From assembly GCF_008831285.2 (NCBI RefSeq), contig NC_045148.1:16966802-17030801 (forward strand): 64,000 nt of DNA, written 5' to 3'. The position numbers were made by a program, and so were the translations under genes. A model generated the notes under the pieces. That model was not told the DNA's origin. It did not search any database and saw only the letters and a program-made list of their open reading frames with translations. Below, piece after piece: positions 1-13,309 of this stretch; within the stretch, counting starts at the first letter, position 1; the number at the start of each line of letters is the position of its first letter. Source of the stretch: Nymphaea colorata. Its lineage: Eukaryota > Streptophyta > Magnoliopsida > Nymphaeales > Nymphaeaceae.

Positions 1-3000
1 GCCTGCAATGAGTCCAAAACATTGAGGTTCAAATTCAGTTTTATTCGGGAAAGCAGAAGCCACCCCAAGAAGGGCTAAAGCTCTCCCCCACTACCCCCTA
101 CTCCCAAGCTCGAGTATGTTTCAAGGCCTTCATAGATCATGATACACAATTAAAGTGTCTCATTTAACTAATCAATCGATTCATAGTGGCTTGCTGAAAA
201 AAAATTTCATAATTAAACTCAAAATGTGGCTTAATATTTGATGAACACACTATACTTTCTCAAAAAAAAATAAAAGCAAAGAGCGATGCTTTTAAGCACC
301 CAAAGATGTTCTTTGTGCTTGAAGCACATGAAGGGGTTCAAAGACCCAGTAGTTGAACTACCATGAAACTGGTGTGACTGACCACCCCACGTAAAAGTTT
401 TATTATGATGATATTGGACTCCAACATAATCATGTGTTGTAAAAGTTTTATTATAATGATATTAGGCTTCTCTTTAGAAGTACTAAAGATAAGTATCATT
501 TTTTTTTCTTTTTGAGACAAATCAAAAGGAGGAGGGAACCAGGAAAAAGTAAAATAAAAGAAGGAGGAGAGGAGGCACCGAAAATAAAGAATTAGTGAAA
601 GATGGTGCAGGTTTATAAAATATGAATGCTTTGAGGTGAGAGCACAGCGTCCGTGCAACAATGTTCTCCAAAACCGAGGAGCCACAGTTACTCTCGCACA
701 TCTATCGCCCTTCGTACTCCTTTTTTGAGATCCGAGACAGCTTGAATCGTGCGTGTTCCACTTAAATCATCACCAGATTCATATCGATTTTCCGTGTTTA
801 CTGTCAGTATTTCTTCTTCACCCAAGCTTTGGGGCATTAGAATGACACCCTAAAACCTCAAAACCAAGTGTTGGAAGCAAATTTTACTCATTTAGAGTCA
901 CTGGGTGCCATGAAGGTGCCATTAAGACTGTTTTTGTCTAAACCTAGCTTTGAGAAAACATTATTTTATAGAAGGGAGTAAAAAACCTAACCTCTTAAGG
1001 TTACTAAATGAGGGTTTAGATGCATTACCCACACTAATAACCTGAGTTTTTAAAGCTCTTAGAACCAAGTTTTCATAAATTTGGGTTAGCTGATGAGGGT
1101 ATTACCAGAACACCTTCTGAGACATTTTAGAGTGAAGATTCTTTCTTTTCAACCAATTTGTGGGCTGCACACGAGTCGAGTCGAGCCTGAGCTTAGCTAG
1201 CTCCAGCTCGACTTGACTACACAAAATCGAGTTGAAACTTAACTCATTTAACCCATTTACCTTGTTTAACTATTAACTCGTGTAACTTGTGAAAATTGCA
1301 TTTATCTGAAAGTTAAAACCGGTGATTCAATGAACATGTTTTGGCACTATTATATAGAGTAACAGTGCGAGTCGAGTTGAGTATAAAGGAGTCGAGTTTC
1401 TGAAATTCAAACTCGACTCGTTTATCATTTCGAGTATATTTGTAGGCTCGAACTTGTGCAGCCCTACACATTGGTGTAGTGTAAGAATATCTTGTCACAG
1501 GTTCAATTCTTGTGGGCATTGACGGTTAAAGGAAAAAGATAAGGATGAATGTGGACTTTGGATTGTGGTTACCCCTCCTCTTTCTCTCTCATAGTACTGT
1601 TGTTGTTTCATTCTATTAATTCAAACGTTTAAGGCTGCTTTTGGAAACCTTAAAATGGATATTTGGAAGGAAGACACATCCAAATCTTCCAAAACTCCAT
1701 TTAAGGAATGTTTGGGTGTTAGTCGGAACTAGGCTCGTGAAAAATCAATTTTGCAAATTAAAGGGTTTTCAAAAGGCAATAAATATAACACGATACCCCA
1801 AGTTTTTCACAAAAAGCGTCTACTTTTGGATGTTACATTCAAACTTGCAAATTTAATTTTAAAAATGGATTAAAAAACCAGGTTGTAACGAAGCTTCATT
1901 TTTACAGAACAGCATTGTTGAGGGTGTCATCCAACTGCTTCCTAAATTTACCCCCTCTTTCTCTCTCTCTAAATTAAGAAGCTCGATTCTACATTTATAA
2001 TGTAGTTATGAATCTATAAGAGCACCAAATTGATCGATGATAAGGAAATACGTGACATCAAATCAGAGTTGGAGTTGGAAACTTTTGAGTTGAGAAGCAA
2101 ATCAAAAGCAAAAAACTTGAAGTATAAAAGATATTAGCAGAAAACCCATTGAAGTATGACACTATAGCGAAGCTGGTTGTATAAGCCACCAACGTGTGCA
2201 CTTGTAATTCAGCTCAAATCGGTATAACCCACACCCTTCTCTTAAAAAAGCTCATGTCTTTTAGAACAAATGAATTCCTCACAAAATTTATCAGAAAACC
2301 TTCATGTTCAAAATAAAATATATCAGACAACAAATACTTGCAACTCAGTTTATCCGTGCTGATCCAAGCAAATTGAATAACGAGGATTGACGCAAAATAT
2401 TGAAAACAAAAACGTATAAGACATGATCTCCTCGAGGAAGAGCTATTTAGTCTTCACGTTGTGCAATGTAGATTTCATTCACCACCTTATTTAGCAGATG
2501 CGAATTGCATTTGTTTACATCCCTACATCGAAATGATAATCGATCTTCTTGTCAATTTAGAAATGAAGCCACAGCTAGTAATGTTGCCAAAGACTGCCCA
2601 TATCGCAGGGGGGGGGGGGGGAAGAGAAAAGGGTCGTTGCTGTTGTTTTCTGAGATAAGTTTTGAGGTGCTTTTTTTTTTCCTTCGGCGTACGATGGACG
2701 TAAAGTTTCAGGGAAGAAACAAAAGGGTTGGACTCCCGGGCCGACTTTTTGCCCAGAAAAAATTTTCATTTCAAACGTAATCCATGCCTTATTCATGTTA
2801 TGTCGGCTGAAATGTAAGTACTGCTCCTCCGTTGCTTCTCTTTAAACAAATGAAAAAAAAACCCCCACCCTAATCCAGCGACGACAATCGCCAAACTTAA
2901 AAAGTCATGGAAAGATTTTAGGCACAAGCAAAGAGGAAGGAGGTTCATGGTTCGAATCCCAGTGTGCACCACTGTTGCAGGATCTAAGTGAACCTAATAA

Positions 3001-3240
3001 AGCCCGGTGGGTTCTCCACGTACTGTTTGCTGGGTTCGTTTGTCTGCCTTCCTCCCTCTCCTCCACCGGCCGGCGGGGAAAAGCAAAAGAAGGCCATGTG
3101 GGGAGAGAGAGGAACCAACCGGCAACAAAATCTATTGTTGGATTTTGCTGTCTTATAATAATAGTCCTTGGTGGCGTTAGAGAGAGAAAGGCGTTGGATG
3201 AGGAGGAGCGCTGGTCAGGTTGAGTGCCAACGTCTCTCTC
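1..3240. other. Gene-free region with degenerate repeats
   Basis: I see no supported gene here. The open frames are short and lack family resemblance. About 1,165-1,470 is rich in GAGTCGAG/AACTCGACT words, a degenerate repeat type seen again near 14.8-15.0, 16.0-16.4, 21.6-21.9 and 39.3-39.5 kb. A poly-G run lies near 2,609-2,621. About 2,946-2,962 has a GGTTCGAATCCC string like an RNA polymerase III box B, but no tRNA cloverleaf forms around it, so a SINE relic is the most that can be said. Confidence 0.5.
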
Positions 3241-4620
3241 TCTCTCTTAAACTCAGGTCTCCTTGTTTTTCCGGCCGACTAACGTCACTGTACTCCGTCA
3301 CGTCAACGTCTCTCCCTCTCTTCATTTCTCAATATAATTAAATTTGATTAAAGCAGATCGCCTCAGGGAAACCCTAAGATACCGAAAACATGAACGCCAT
3401 GATTGCCCTTCCTTCTTTTAACTCATCCCTCTCCGTTCGGCTTCCTGACCGCTCACCTCCCCCACACCTTCGGACACGTGTCTGAAACAATCTTCCCCCA
3501 TTGTCTCTCCCTCTTTCCATTCCTCCACCACCGTAGCATCTGGTGTGTGTCTCTCTCCCTCCTTCTCTGATCCTTCTTTTAAACCCGGTCGACCCTCGTT
3601 GCTCTTCCTTGTCCTTGTTCTTTTCCCTCGCCTCGACAGATGCTTCGTAAATCGTCTCTGATGCTTGCCTTGTTCCTCTCTCTCTCTCATCACATGCGAA
3701 CACCAATCAACTCTTCCGGGAATCTAGGCGTTTCTCGAGGCCTGTCGACGGTGGCAAGACGAAACTCGGCCTACTTTGCGCCCACCCGTCGCGTCGTTTA
3801 TCTCCATCCCCACCGATCACCTCTTTCTCTCTCCGCCCCTTCCTGCTAGTTCCGTTTCACGCTTTCACGGGTCTCGCTCGATGTTCTTGCAGGATTTTTG
3901 GGTCGTCCGTTCCTGAGGCCTAACAATTTTCGTTTTCTTCTTTCTGGCGTGGATGGGACTCGGGTGGTGGGGAGGGGAGTTTTTCCGACCTCCAAATTAA
4001 ATTTGTGTCTTCTTTAGAGCTTCTTTCTTTTGTTTGGCTGAGTGATGTTGTCAAGCCTCGTGGTCCGCTTGTCCTCTAGCTCCATGCTGGCTTGTCCTCA
4101 TCGTCTTCTTCCCCCTGTCTTTGTGGTCGAGGATGGCTGCTGAGATTTGCGTGGACCTCCATTGGTCGTTACGGGCTCCAGCCCAACCCCAACCCCCAAA
4201 GATATTTCTATGTGGCCTTAGCTTTGTTGATGTGGTTGGGGTTTGTCCTTCGTGAAGTTAAAATGGCGTTTGCTCCTCTAGATCTTCAACCTTTCGTGGG
4301 TGTGAGTTTTTTGTTGCAGAAATGATTGAGTTCAACTTCAACCTTAACTGCTATGCTTTTTCAACATCTTTATTCAATATGCAGTGACGTTACATAGTTG
4401 TTTAGTTTCAAGTATTCTATTTCTCAACGCTCTGGTGGTGGTGATGAAATTTCTTGTAGTTCATTTAACTATTCTATTGCCTTTTTCAGCAGTTTCTTCG
4501 TTTCCCTTTTGCCTGTGGTTTGCTTCCTTGGTTCAGTTTTGTAGATTTATTCTCGCTTTTCTGGTTTTATTTTCTTCTGTTGGCGGTGGTTTAATTTTTG
4601 AGATGGTGATGACATGATGA
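3241..4620 (+). promoter_or_regulatory. Pyrimidine-rich leader upstream of MIR159
   Basis: This stretch is rich in CT/TC runs on the + strand (for example 3,236-3,250 and 3,540-3,570) and less AT-rich than its surroundings. Plant MIR genes are transcribed by RNA polymerase II from promoters within a few kilobases of the hairpin, and CT-rich leaders are common near plant start sites. I infer that it holds the promoter and 5' part of the MIR159 primary transcript. No single convincing TATA box stands out; the closest candidate is the AATATAATTA near 3,330. Short open frames on both strands show no protein-family features. Confidence 0.35.
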
Positions 4621-4624
4621 AGAC

Positions 4625-4808
4625 GATGGGTAGAGCTCCTTTGAGTCCAAATGAGGTTCTTGCTGAATGGATAGAGCTGCTGAATTATGGATTCCACTGT
4701 CCTACCCAAGGGGCATCAGGACTCGGATAGGCTTGTGGCTTGCATGATTCAGGAGCTGCATCATTCATGTCAGGCCCCTTTTTGGATTGAAGGGAGCTCT
4801 ACTTTTCC
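4625..4808 (+). ncRNA. MIR159: MIR159 microRNA precursor hairpin
   Basis: The mature miRNA lies on the 3' arm at 4,781-4,801, starts TTTGGATTGAAGGGAGCTCT and ends in A, which is an exact match to canonical miR159a. The 5' arm at 4,631-4,651 (TAGAGCTCCTTTGAGTCCAA) is its near-complete complement, with few mismatches and wobbles. The arms are about 130 nt apart, which fits the long fold-back typical of MIR159/MIR319, including loop-side elements such as GAGCTGCTGAATTATGGATT. In plants DCL1 processes such hairpins loop-to-base, and miR159 directs cleavage of GAMYB-type MYB mRNAs in anther, seed and growth control; that role is family knowledge. The exact primary transcript limits and any introns cannot be set here. 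Its relative MIR319 lies 8.7 kb downstream on the same strand. Confidence 0.95.
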
Positions 4809-7800
4809 ATTTCACGCAGTTTCCATTGGGAAACGATGTTTATCAGTCATCTCTCTCGCTCTTTCGCTCTTTGCTCCTGGCCTTTACTTTTTATAAATGA
4901 TGGATGGTAGGGTAGAAGGATGGGCAAGCCCCCCACCATCACGTTCAGTAAACCCTTAGAACTATTCCTCATTTAAGTGCTTGCTGAATGTCTGGCTAAC
5001 TCGCCCGCAAATCTGATAGTTTGGATTCCGTTCTTACATTATCAGATCTCCATCGTACGATTCTTTCAATAATTTCCCTATTGCCTGTAAAAAAGAATCA
5101 ATTTTCTGTTGCTGTTCATATAACAAGCCTAATGGTAAGGCTAAAGTTGGGGTCGGCGGTGAGTCGGTGGCCAGCACCTCTTCACAGTCATGGCCGCGCC
5201 TGCCACCTTGGGGTACGTGAATCGCCTTTACCGTCTTATCAGTACGCCGATTCATTGCTTTCTACACGGTTAAGTCGATTGGTGTAGCACCGTAGGATAA
5301 GTAAAGTAATCTTGGCTCCTGATCCTTATTAAATGCTTCCTTGCTTGGTAAGGTTAGTATCTGCAATTTTTTTATGCAGTCACGAGTCAATAGTTGCTTT
5401 GTCTATAATAATCTTAATTTTCTTTTTATTTTCCTGTAAAGCATATTGGTTCTGGCAGAGCATTGTTTTGTCTGTGTGTATCTTCAAATTTTTTAGGAGT
5501 CCGTTGATTACTGTTGTGTATTTGTCTATTCGCTGCTTTGTTGATATCAGGTGCTTAGAGTAGGAAGTGTCTACTTGGCGTGCTATACCCCCTAATATTT
5601 TAGGACAATGAATGAAATGAAACCCTTGAAGCTGATGATGACATATTAACCCTATTCCAAGTAGTTCAAGGCTTAAATCGCTGATGCTTTTGCAGGAATA
5701 TTCATTGACCATACAGTCAGGAAACTCTGCTTTTTGGAACATGCTTCTTTTATTATCTTTTTTTTTTTTTCTCTTGGTGATTCTATGCCTAAAGAACTTC
5801 CCACGTCAACTGGGGACGGGTTCCTGAATGTATATTTTCTTTGGCATCTTAACAAGTATTATTATTATTTTTTTTAAACCGGGTCCACGCCACAGCTGCT
5901 GTTCTCCAGCCTCCCCATCTACTGCAGGAGCCAGAACCTTTGGGCTTAAATTTTTTTATTGTTTTTTGTGATCGTCTGAAGCTTGAAATGTGATTGCTTT
6001 GGCATATCATTATTTAGTTACTAAACTTACTTACAGAGACAGGAGAAGGGACCAGGTGATTTTTCTTACCAAGTTATCTTGTTGATGTCTGACGCTTGTT
6101 ATGTATTTTTTTTTTTGGAATATCATAATTAGATTACCTGATCCATATTGTTTCTTTTCGATGTTTTTCAAGATCCGAATCTGCTGCCATTCATGAGTGT
6201 GTATGGAATGTTTAGGTTGTTTCTACAAGCTGCGCTTTAAGAGTGACGTTCCAAGTGAATAATTCATTTCGAAAGGAGACCATAGACCGGTAAATGAAGG
6301 GAGGGCGGGCTTTATCTCTTTTGGTAGGAAAACCAAGGAAAAACAATTTAATAAAAATAACTAGATGCTTTTCTTGTGAAAGTGTACTACCTCTTTTACT
6401 GGTCTCTGCTATTTCATTTCTTTAGCCTCACCACAACTGTTTCCTCCGACATGAATCGGTAGGCCTGCGTAACTTGATGATCGGCCGGCCGGCTTGATGT
6501 CATGTTTCTCCCTCTTATATATGGTTGTACGTTATGGTGATTTCATAGATTGGCAGCCATGTTTCCTGAACAAGGCTGTTACGTGGAGAAACCTGTGGCA
6601 GAACCTCCGGTTTGCAGTCAAATGTCACGCATGCCTGAAACATGTGAAGCAGTTTGCCATGGCATGACAGCATAAACGGTACACGAAGGGTGTACCCAAG
6701 GGAAAACCCTCGGTACAATGTGATCTGATTTTAATTTGGTGGTTATTTTGAGGTATATTACGTAGTGATGCTGTAATGTTCTTCTGAAAATAGATGATTT
6801 AATTCAAAAACCGGTACTAGTATTTAATTAAGCGATGTCAACTTCCATTTGTTATATTTGCCATTCTGGTTGATAACTTTGGCCAGTACTGTTCAATGCC
6901 TCCATTAGCGTTCTTATTTCCTGGCGAGCAAGCTGACTACTAGTTCTGTAGCTGCACGTGGTTTTGACAAGTTTTACTGAAAGCTGTCAAGATATTCTTA
7001 TGAAACCCATTGATTCTCCTCGGTGATGGAGTAGTTTACAAAGGCGATTTTTATTCTCGTGTCTAGTCTAGCTCCTTCAGACCCTGATACTTAATGGACG
7101 ATGTGATCAACAATAGAGTTATTCTATGTGGGGGCTGGTGTAACTGTGCTACGTAGACTTTAAATGTTACTTTCAAAACCTTTTCCTGCAAATGGTTTTA
7201 AAAACTCTCGTGAGCTTGTCGTGCTTATGAATAATTAAAAGCTTCATTGTAGTCGGTGCAACCACTTCCCTTTTTGTATGCAGCGACGTGAATTCTGTAT
7301 GACGTTTAGCATCAGTGGTCACTCGTTTCCGAATTTTAATCATCGAATTTGGAACAAAATGTGCTTCTATCTCCATCTGTTTCTTGATGGTTGCAGTTCT
7401 AGTAGTTCTCCACGGCGTATGTATCTCCAATGATTCCAAATGTCACGATGTTTTGCTACAAATTTGTTACACAGGCTGCTGCCATTGAATTTTATCATGA
7501 AAATGTTAACCGGAAGCATCTCATCAGCTTCTAATTTACAGTAGGCTGTCAGAATTAATTCTTAGCACCATTGCTGCTGTAGACGCTTGGAAACCCTCTG
7601 TTCAGCTCCCCATCTGTCTATGATCCGGAACCAGCTTATCCATTGGTTTACTCGCATAGAGGCCATGGGGTTGTATTTTCTATGGCACTGTCTGCCGATG
7701 CTGTAGGAAATGAGATCTTTTTGTGTACCTGTAGGAGTAATCAAATTGGCTATGGTGAAGCAATTTTGCCATTTAGCTGGTATTGTGAAACTCATCACAT

Positions 7801-10800
7801 CATTGAAAGACAAGGTTATCTATGTCAATGAAACGTCATTGCGTTTCTGCGGTGGATGTAAGTTCTGAGGACCCATGTAAAATTGTTTCCGTTTCATTCT
7901 CTCTCGTCCTGCTATTTCTACAGTGGTAGGTGCGCAGTTGTCTTAATATATTCTTTGTCTCAAGCAATCCGAATAGTTACGCTTTTTTCTTTTGGGTTTG
8001 AAAGTTGGTTTCAGCTGCGAAGCTCTTACACCGCCATGAAGCATGCAGTGGGAAGAAATGGAGGTTATATGCTATCGCCCTCGCGGCCTCGCCCAAGGCA
8101 TCCTTTTTTGTTATTGTCGGCATATTTTGTGCCATGCAGCTTCTTTGAGTGGCTGGTTGTCTAGCATCATGTTCCCAACGAGAGTGAGGGAGAGAACGCG
8201 GGGTTTTGATTCAACTACTTCAATGAAATGGGTTTGTCTGCCATTGATATTGAAATCGATACCTTGATGTGCTGCCTGCTCAATTTGCATATATGAAATT
8301 GGTTTTTTCTTTAACAGTTTTCCTGAGTCTAAATCTAAGCACGTTGACAAGTTTTATTACTAAGCAAATATGTTCGTCGTCGGATTCGTCTTACATGGTT
8401 GGATTTAAGGCCGTTCCCAAAATGATGGAGGTCTGTTTTGTATCTCACAGGCGCCTCTTTATAACTAGGCTTGTATTTATTTATTTCTATGGTATGTGAT
8501 TCTTCGCCGCATTCGCAGCCATTCCCTAGCTGAGATATATGACATCAGCACCACCCCGGACCCGAGGGGCTGGTGCAGGAGGGTGGGGGAGGGGGAGGTT
8601 TGGCTCACTCGATCGGTGGTGCGATTCTCCAGCAGGCGCCATTGTTGAAACCTTGTAAAATATGTTGCAGACTTGTCCTGGAAGCCTGAAATTTGATGCC
8701 GTGCAGTCGTTTGGTTGATGTCTGGGGCTTAAAAAATAGTTTAAATGATCGAATCCGTCGATGCTGTTTTGTGAACCAAGTCCTCACAAGGAATACAAGC
8801 ATCTAGATGCAGTGTGTCAAACTATTTAACAACATTGTGGAAGGTTTATTGATCCAACTAATGGCACTGTTATTTGGGTTGATGGCTTTCCATTTGAACC
8901 TGACTTCAACCTAACCTAATGCCTTGAACTTGGCTTCGATTGTGGTTGCGCAGGTGTATGTAATTCATCCATGCCCAGGTGAAACATTCATCCATGCACT
9001 CCCAATGGCGATTGAGGTCTTGCTTTGAACGGGTTGAGATTGGATCCCTAAGTTGAAGCAAAGGACATGTATGGCTTACCTGAACAATCAGATCGGAGTC
9101 AGAAGAACCAGGAGTCGAGACGCAGAGGGGTCTTGGTGGGTCCAAATTCTAGTCCAAGTCCATGGATGATAACGTAATCAGTTCTAGCTTGCAGTTAACT
9201 TTGTGCTACAACTTGGTACCTGCATAAACCATTCTCAGAAACAGGCTCTCTTAGCAGCAGAACCAAGCCAGATTTGGATTCATGAGTTTCTTCCTCGTTT
9301 TGCCAAGTTAAGTATCAAACACGACGCCCCTCATCCCAGCTCGGTTAGTTTGGAAAATAACTTTTCTAAGGGCGTGTTTGAATGCATGCGGGAACTCGGT
9401 TTGAGAGGCAAAATGACGTTTTCCCTGAAACTGGGTTTTCGCGATGTTGGGATAACATCCAAACAAGATTTCTTGGAAACTCAGTTATGACAAAACCTGG
9501 TTTCTATCCACGCTTTGTATGACCTGAACTCTTGGGAGACCTTGCTTCTCCTGTAAGTCATTTTTTTAAAGAAAATCTTTCTCATTTTTTGAATGCATCG
9601 TCTGGAGAAACTATATACATTTGTTTTGGTCAGTGACTCAAGAAACCGCGCCCATATCAAAAGACTTTCCCGACTGCTCGGCAGCATCAGCATAAAACCC
9701 TAAAGCTAGTACATATCCATGATGAGAATGAAGCAAGTGATTGGTTTTCTAAAGCGAGTGCATATCCATGAGAATGAAGCAAGTGACTGGTTTTCTATCA
9801 GCTAGCTTGCTAGACGAAATCCACTAGGAGAAGGAAACCAGTGGACATGGAGATCTACCACAATATCATTTATGATCAGCATTGCAGCTGGAAAGATCCA
9901 ACTCTAGACCTGAAGTTCAATTTTTTTGGAGATCGAGATCTAATCACTTTTCAGTACTAGCTATAGATTGGCATCATGTATGCAATCAAAGGTGGATGTT
10001 GACGGCATTCGGATCGATCCTGAGGTCCGTGTCAAAAAATTACCACTTGGAATCTTAACTGGCCACTGTACGGGCTTCAGGAACTTGCACTGAACGGGTT
10101 AGTGGACGTCGTGATTCGAGCGATTGATCAGTCCACTAGGGGTCTAAAGGAACCAAAAATAGGGTCAAAGCTCAGGTGGTGGTGCCCGTATGTGACAAGA
10201 CTCTGGTGCAGGTAAGGACAAGATCACTGCCTTTAACAAGTCCACAGGCTGACCATACGTACCCGAACTCGTATACATCCCATAAACAAACCGTATACCT
10301 ACGTATAAAAATGAGTATTTTTTTCAACACCATCCATTTCTAATGCCTAGGTTGGTGGGTAGGATTGGTTTTCGTTGTGGGCATATAGCCTTGCTCACAA
10401 AATCCTAAGGCAGCAATGTTTTTAAAGATTAATGCGATCTTAACATCATATATATATATATATTTGTGGTAGTAGAATCTCCCTCTGTCTCTCTATATCT
10501 TTTATTTATCTTCTAATGTTTATCCCAATCTCATGCTTTTAGATTTTTAAAGATTTTGTCTGGTTCATGTAAACAATAGATCTGAAGTTAATGCCCGCAG
10601 TTGTTTTCTCATCTTAGAAAGGCACTAAAGTTAAAGAAAAAGATGTCTGGGGGCGTGTCTGAAAGGAAAACATTCTTCTCTCAAGTGTTTTACCTGTTTA
10701 ACTTAGCCCTTCACTCAGACACAAAATTTCATTGCCTCCCCTCTTTGGGGAAACTATTCTTTCTCCCTCCAAAGTAAAGACAACTTATCCTGGTTAAAAT

Positions 10801-11388
10801 TTATATTTAGAATAAGTTGCACATTAACAGTCATTAGCATGGACTTTCATTTCAAAAGCCTTACTTTTACGAGAGGTAGATGTGTTCTCCAAAGGTGACT
10901 GACTTTGATTAATTAAGATATAGCCCCTGCATTCGTCAGATATATTTGATGACAATCAATAGAAGTCGATTGATGTCGAATCCATTTTCAAAAGACGCGG
11001 AACACAGTTGGACACGTAGAACACAGTCCCTGGCGTGCAAAATTTGTCAGACCTACAACACAATTGGGACAGAAAAGCAACACAAAGGCAGAAAAGATGG
11101 GCATAACTTAAAAGCTGCAAAAACCATGGAGGTTCAAGGCCGTGATCAACGCCTGGAGCACATCTCGATCGCAGTGACAGAAATGGTCCGTACCTTATGC
11201 ATACAGATTTTAGCTTCCCAAGGCAATGTTGTGGGTAGAAACCATTCCCATCAACTTAAAACACAGCGCTAATTACTCCACCATGGATGACAGATGATAT
11301 CCAGTGATTTAGTAATGTAAAGCACCATGAAGAGTTCCTTTTAAAAGGACGTGATTTGGCTTAGATGTAAGTGGTTCCATTGTCATTG

Positions 11389-11528
11389 CTACTCAAGTTC
11401 CGTAAATCATGACTGGGATTTTTTTTTTCTTTTCTACAATCGTGAACCTCACTACCGCTCTACTCATGTTCTGTAAATCATGACTGGGATTTTTTTTCTT
11501 TTCTAGAATCGTGAACCTCACTACCGCT
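11389..11528. repeat. 71-bp tandem duplication, two copies
   Basis: The units 11,389-11,459 and 11,460-11,528 both read CTACTCA(A/T)GTTC(C/T)GTAAATC, then a T-rich run, then GAATCGTGAACCTC-type sequence. They differ by a handful of substitutions and by the T-run length. This is a recent local duplication with no coding capacity. Confidence 0.85.
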
Positions 11529-12313
11529 CTAGGAGAATCTCGACCAAGTTATCTGCTATTAAAAGAAAACAAAAGCTGCAGAAGTCTTGTGTAGTCGCCA
11601 GACTTCTGCTGTGTACATATTCGATACACCTGGTGACCTGATCTTGGCATCACCTTAGAGCTCTCTCTTCTTGCTGGCTTAATTTCAACAAAGGAATCAA
11701 TGATATGTGAATTATGAGAGTGTCTATGTTGCATTTCAGATGGAATTGGTTACCGCAACTGCATCGAATTTTAACACCATCACCAAAATAGCCATTGCCG
11801 ACTCGTTCCTCTCAACAAATGAATATAAAATGCGGTCACTCCTAGATTTGAAACTCTTCCTTTTTCCCATTTCCATGAGAATACAAGGCTGCCAACTACT
11901 GATCCTTCACGTCACAAACCCCTTCCTTGTAACCCACTCATTCATCTTGTAAATGACGAACTTGAGCTGATGAGATAAGCTCGCACACTAAGTCCTGAAA
12001 CTTCATATTTTAGCCGAACAACAATTGTCTGACATGCATCTAATGTTCAGTCAGTAGCGAATTCAGAATCCAAATGGATCGAAATATTGGACTGCCAATT
12101 CACAAAAGAGATGATTCTGCATAGATCATGTGCTATAATCATTTCACATGACTAGGCTTTTAATCAAGGTCTGCAGATGAGACGGTGAGAGATTGAACAT
12201 GGAACACGTCTGCTGCGAACAGACTCTGCTCACCATCAAATCAAGACGGTACGTGCAGTTTTTGCTTACTGTATTTCGTCAAAAACCACCACTGAGTTGT
12301 CTCTTCATATTAA

Positions 12314-12317
<4 letters not shown>

Positions 12318-12357
<40 letters not shown>
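12318..12357. repeat. (GA)20 microsatellite
   Basis: An uninterrupted AG/GA dinucleotide run of 40 bp. It sits about 750 bp upstream of the MIR319 TATA box. GAGA tracts can bind BPC-type factors in plants, but there is no direct evidence of that here. Confidence 0.95.
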
Positions 12358-12361
<4 letters not shown>

Positions 12362-13108
12362 GGGTGTTCAAAGGAATGACAAGAGAGATCAGGGGGCGAG
12401 AGGGAGTGTTGAGAAGGGGAGTGGGAGTGATCGCAGAGACGGACAGCTCTGCGGGGGAAGAAGAGCTCTGTGTCTGATTTCTCGAGGGACAGAGAATATT
12501 TTAGTACGTGCAGGCGTCCAGTCCTCCTCCTCCGCCCGTAGAGGCCACGCCACGTTCACCGCCTGAGTCCAAATAGTAGCAGCCCGGATTCCCAGCCAAG
12601 TGGAATTCACCACCCACATCTTCAAGGCTTTAAATTCAAATTAAGTTTTATACCAACGTTCTTCAATTACGTATAAGTTTACAAATTAGTTCTAAGCAGG
12701 TTGACTAATTTAATTGGTCGTTGACAAAGCCTTATTATGTACGTGAAAAGAATTCATAACTTCAAACAAACACAACATGTTAAGTACAGATACCAACTCT
12801 CTTCTCATTGTTAAGCATTCATTTCAAAAAAACGATAAAACTGATAAGTGTTTATTTTCCTCTTCATATATACACACACACCGTTGATATGGTAACTTTG
12901 AGTCAAACGCCGCTCGAACCTAAAAATTTCAAGTTTTTGCTGCAACTCAGAGGACGAAGACTTGGAGCAGTACCAAAAAAGCATGGGAAAAGCAATACGA
13001 AAATTAAGTTGTACCAGCGCTCCTTGAATGAAGATATGCACGGTAGATCTTGTGACCTGACTGGTGTAAGATTTTGTGGAGGGGGCGAGATGGCACCTTA
13101 GTGGAGCC

Positions 13109-13116
13109 TATAAATA
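13109..13116 (+). promoter_or_regulatory. TATA box of MIR319
   Basis: The sequence TATAAATA, in the context GAGCCTATAAATAAGGG, is a canonical plant TATA box. It lies about 200 bp upstream of the MIR319 hairpin on the same strand, placing the predicted start site near 13,140-13,150. The spacing suits a polymerase II MIR gene, so I assign it to MIR319. Confidence 0.75.
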
Positions 13117-13309
13117 AGGGAATCCTCGCCACCCCATTTCCTGGTATTCTCTCCTTTGTTGCTGCTGTACTTCTTTGTAGACGTCTAGATATATCTTCAA
13201 TATTGCATGAAGGGTGTATAATTCTACAGCTGCCGCAGAAGCAGATCTCTTGATCCGGAGAACAAAGAAGCTGAGTTATTCTGAGGGAGAAGAAAAATCT
13301 GATGTCCGG

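Larger units (their letters stand above)
4811..13100. other. Non-coding interval between MIR159 and MIR319
   Basis: No protein gene can be supported. The first kilobases may be the 3' part or introns of the MIR159 primary transcript. About 9,370-9,490 starts with GGGCGTGTTTGAATG, a word typical of MITE ends in plants, but no clean partner was found. A 50-bp imperfect tandem duplication lies at about 9,722-9,800 and a 71-bp one at 11,389-11,528. A (GA)n tract is at 12,318-12,357. The remainder is ordinary AT-rich sequence. Confidence 0.5.

Noticed and set aside
2946-2968. tRNA-like T-loop (GGTTCGAATCCC)
   Set aside because: No acceptor, D or anticodon stems can be formed around it; at best a SINE-type box B.
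3374-3706. 110-codon Arg/Glu-rich minus-strand frame
   Set aside because: Mirrors the CT-rich leader upstream of MIR159; low-complexity and not supported as protein.
12193-12566. Arg-Glu repeat frames
   Set aside because: Translation of the (GA)20 tract; no conserved flanks.
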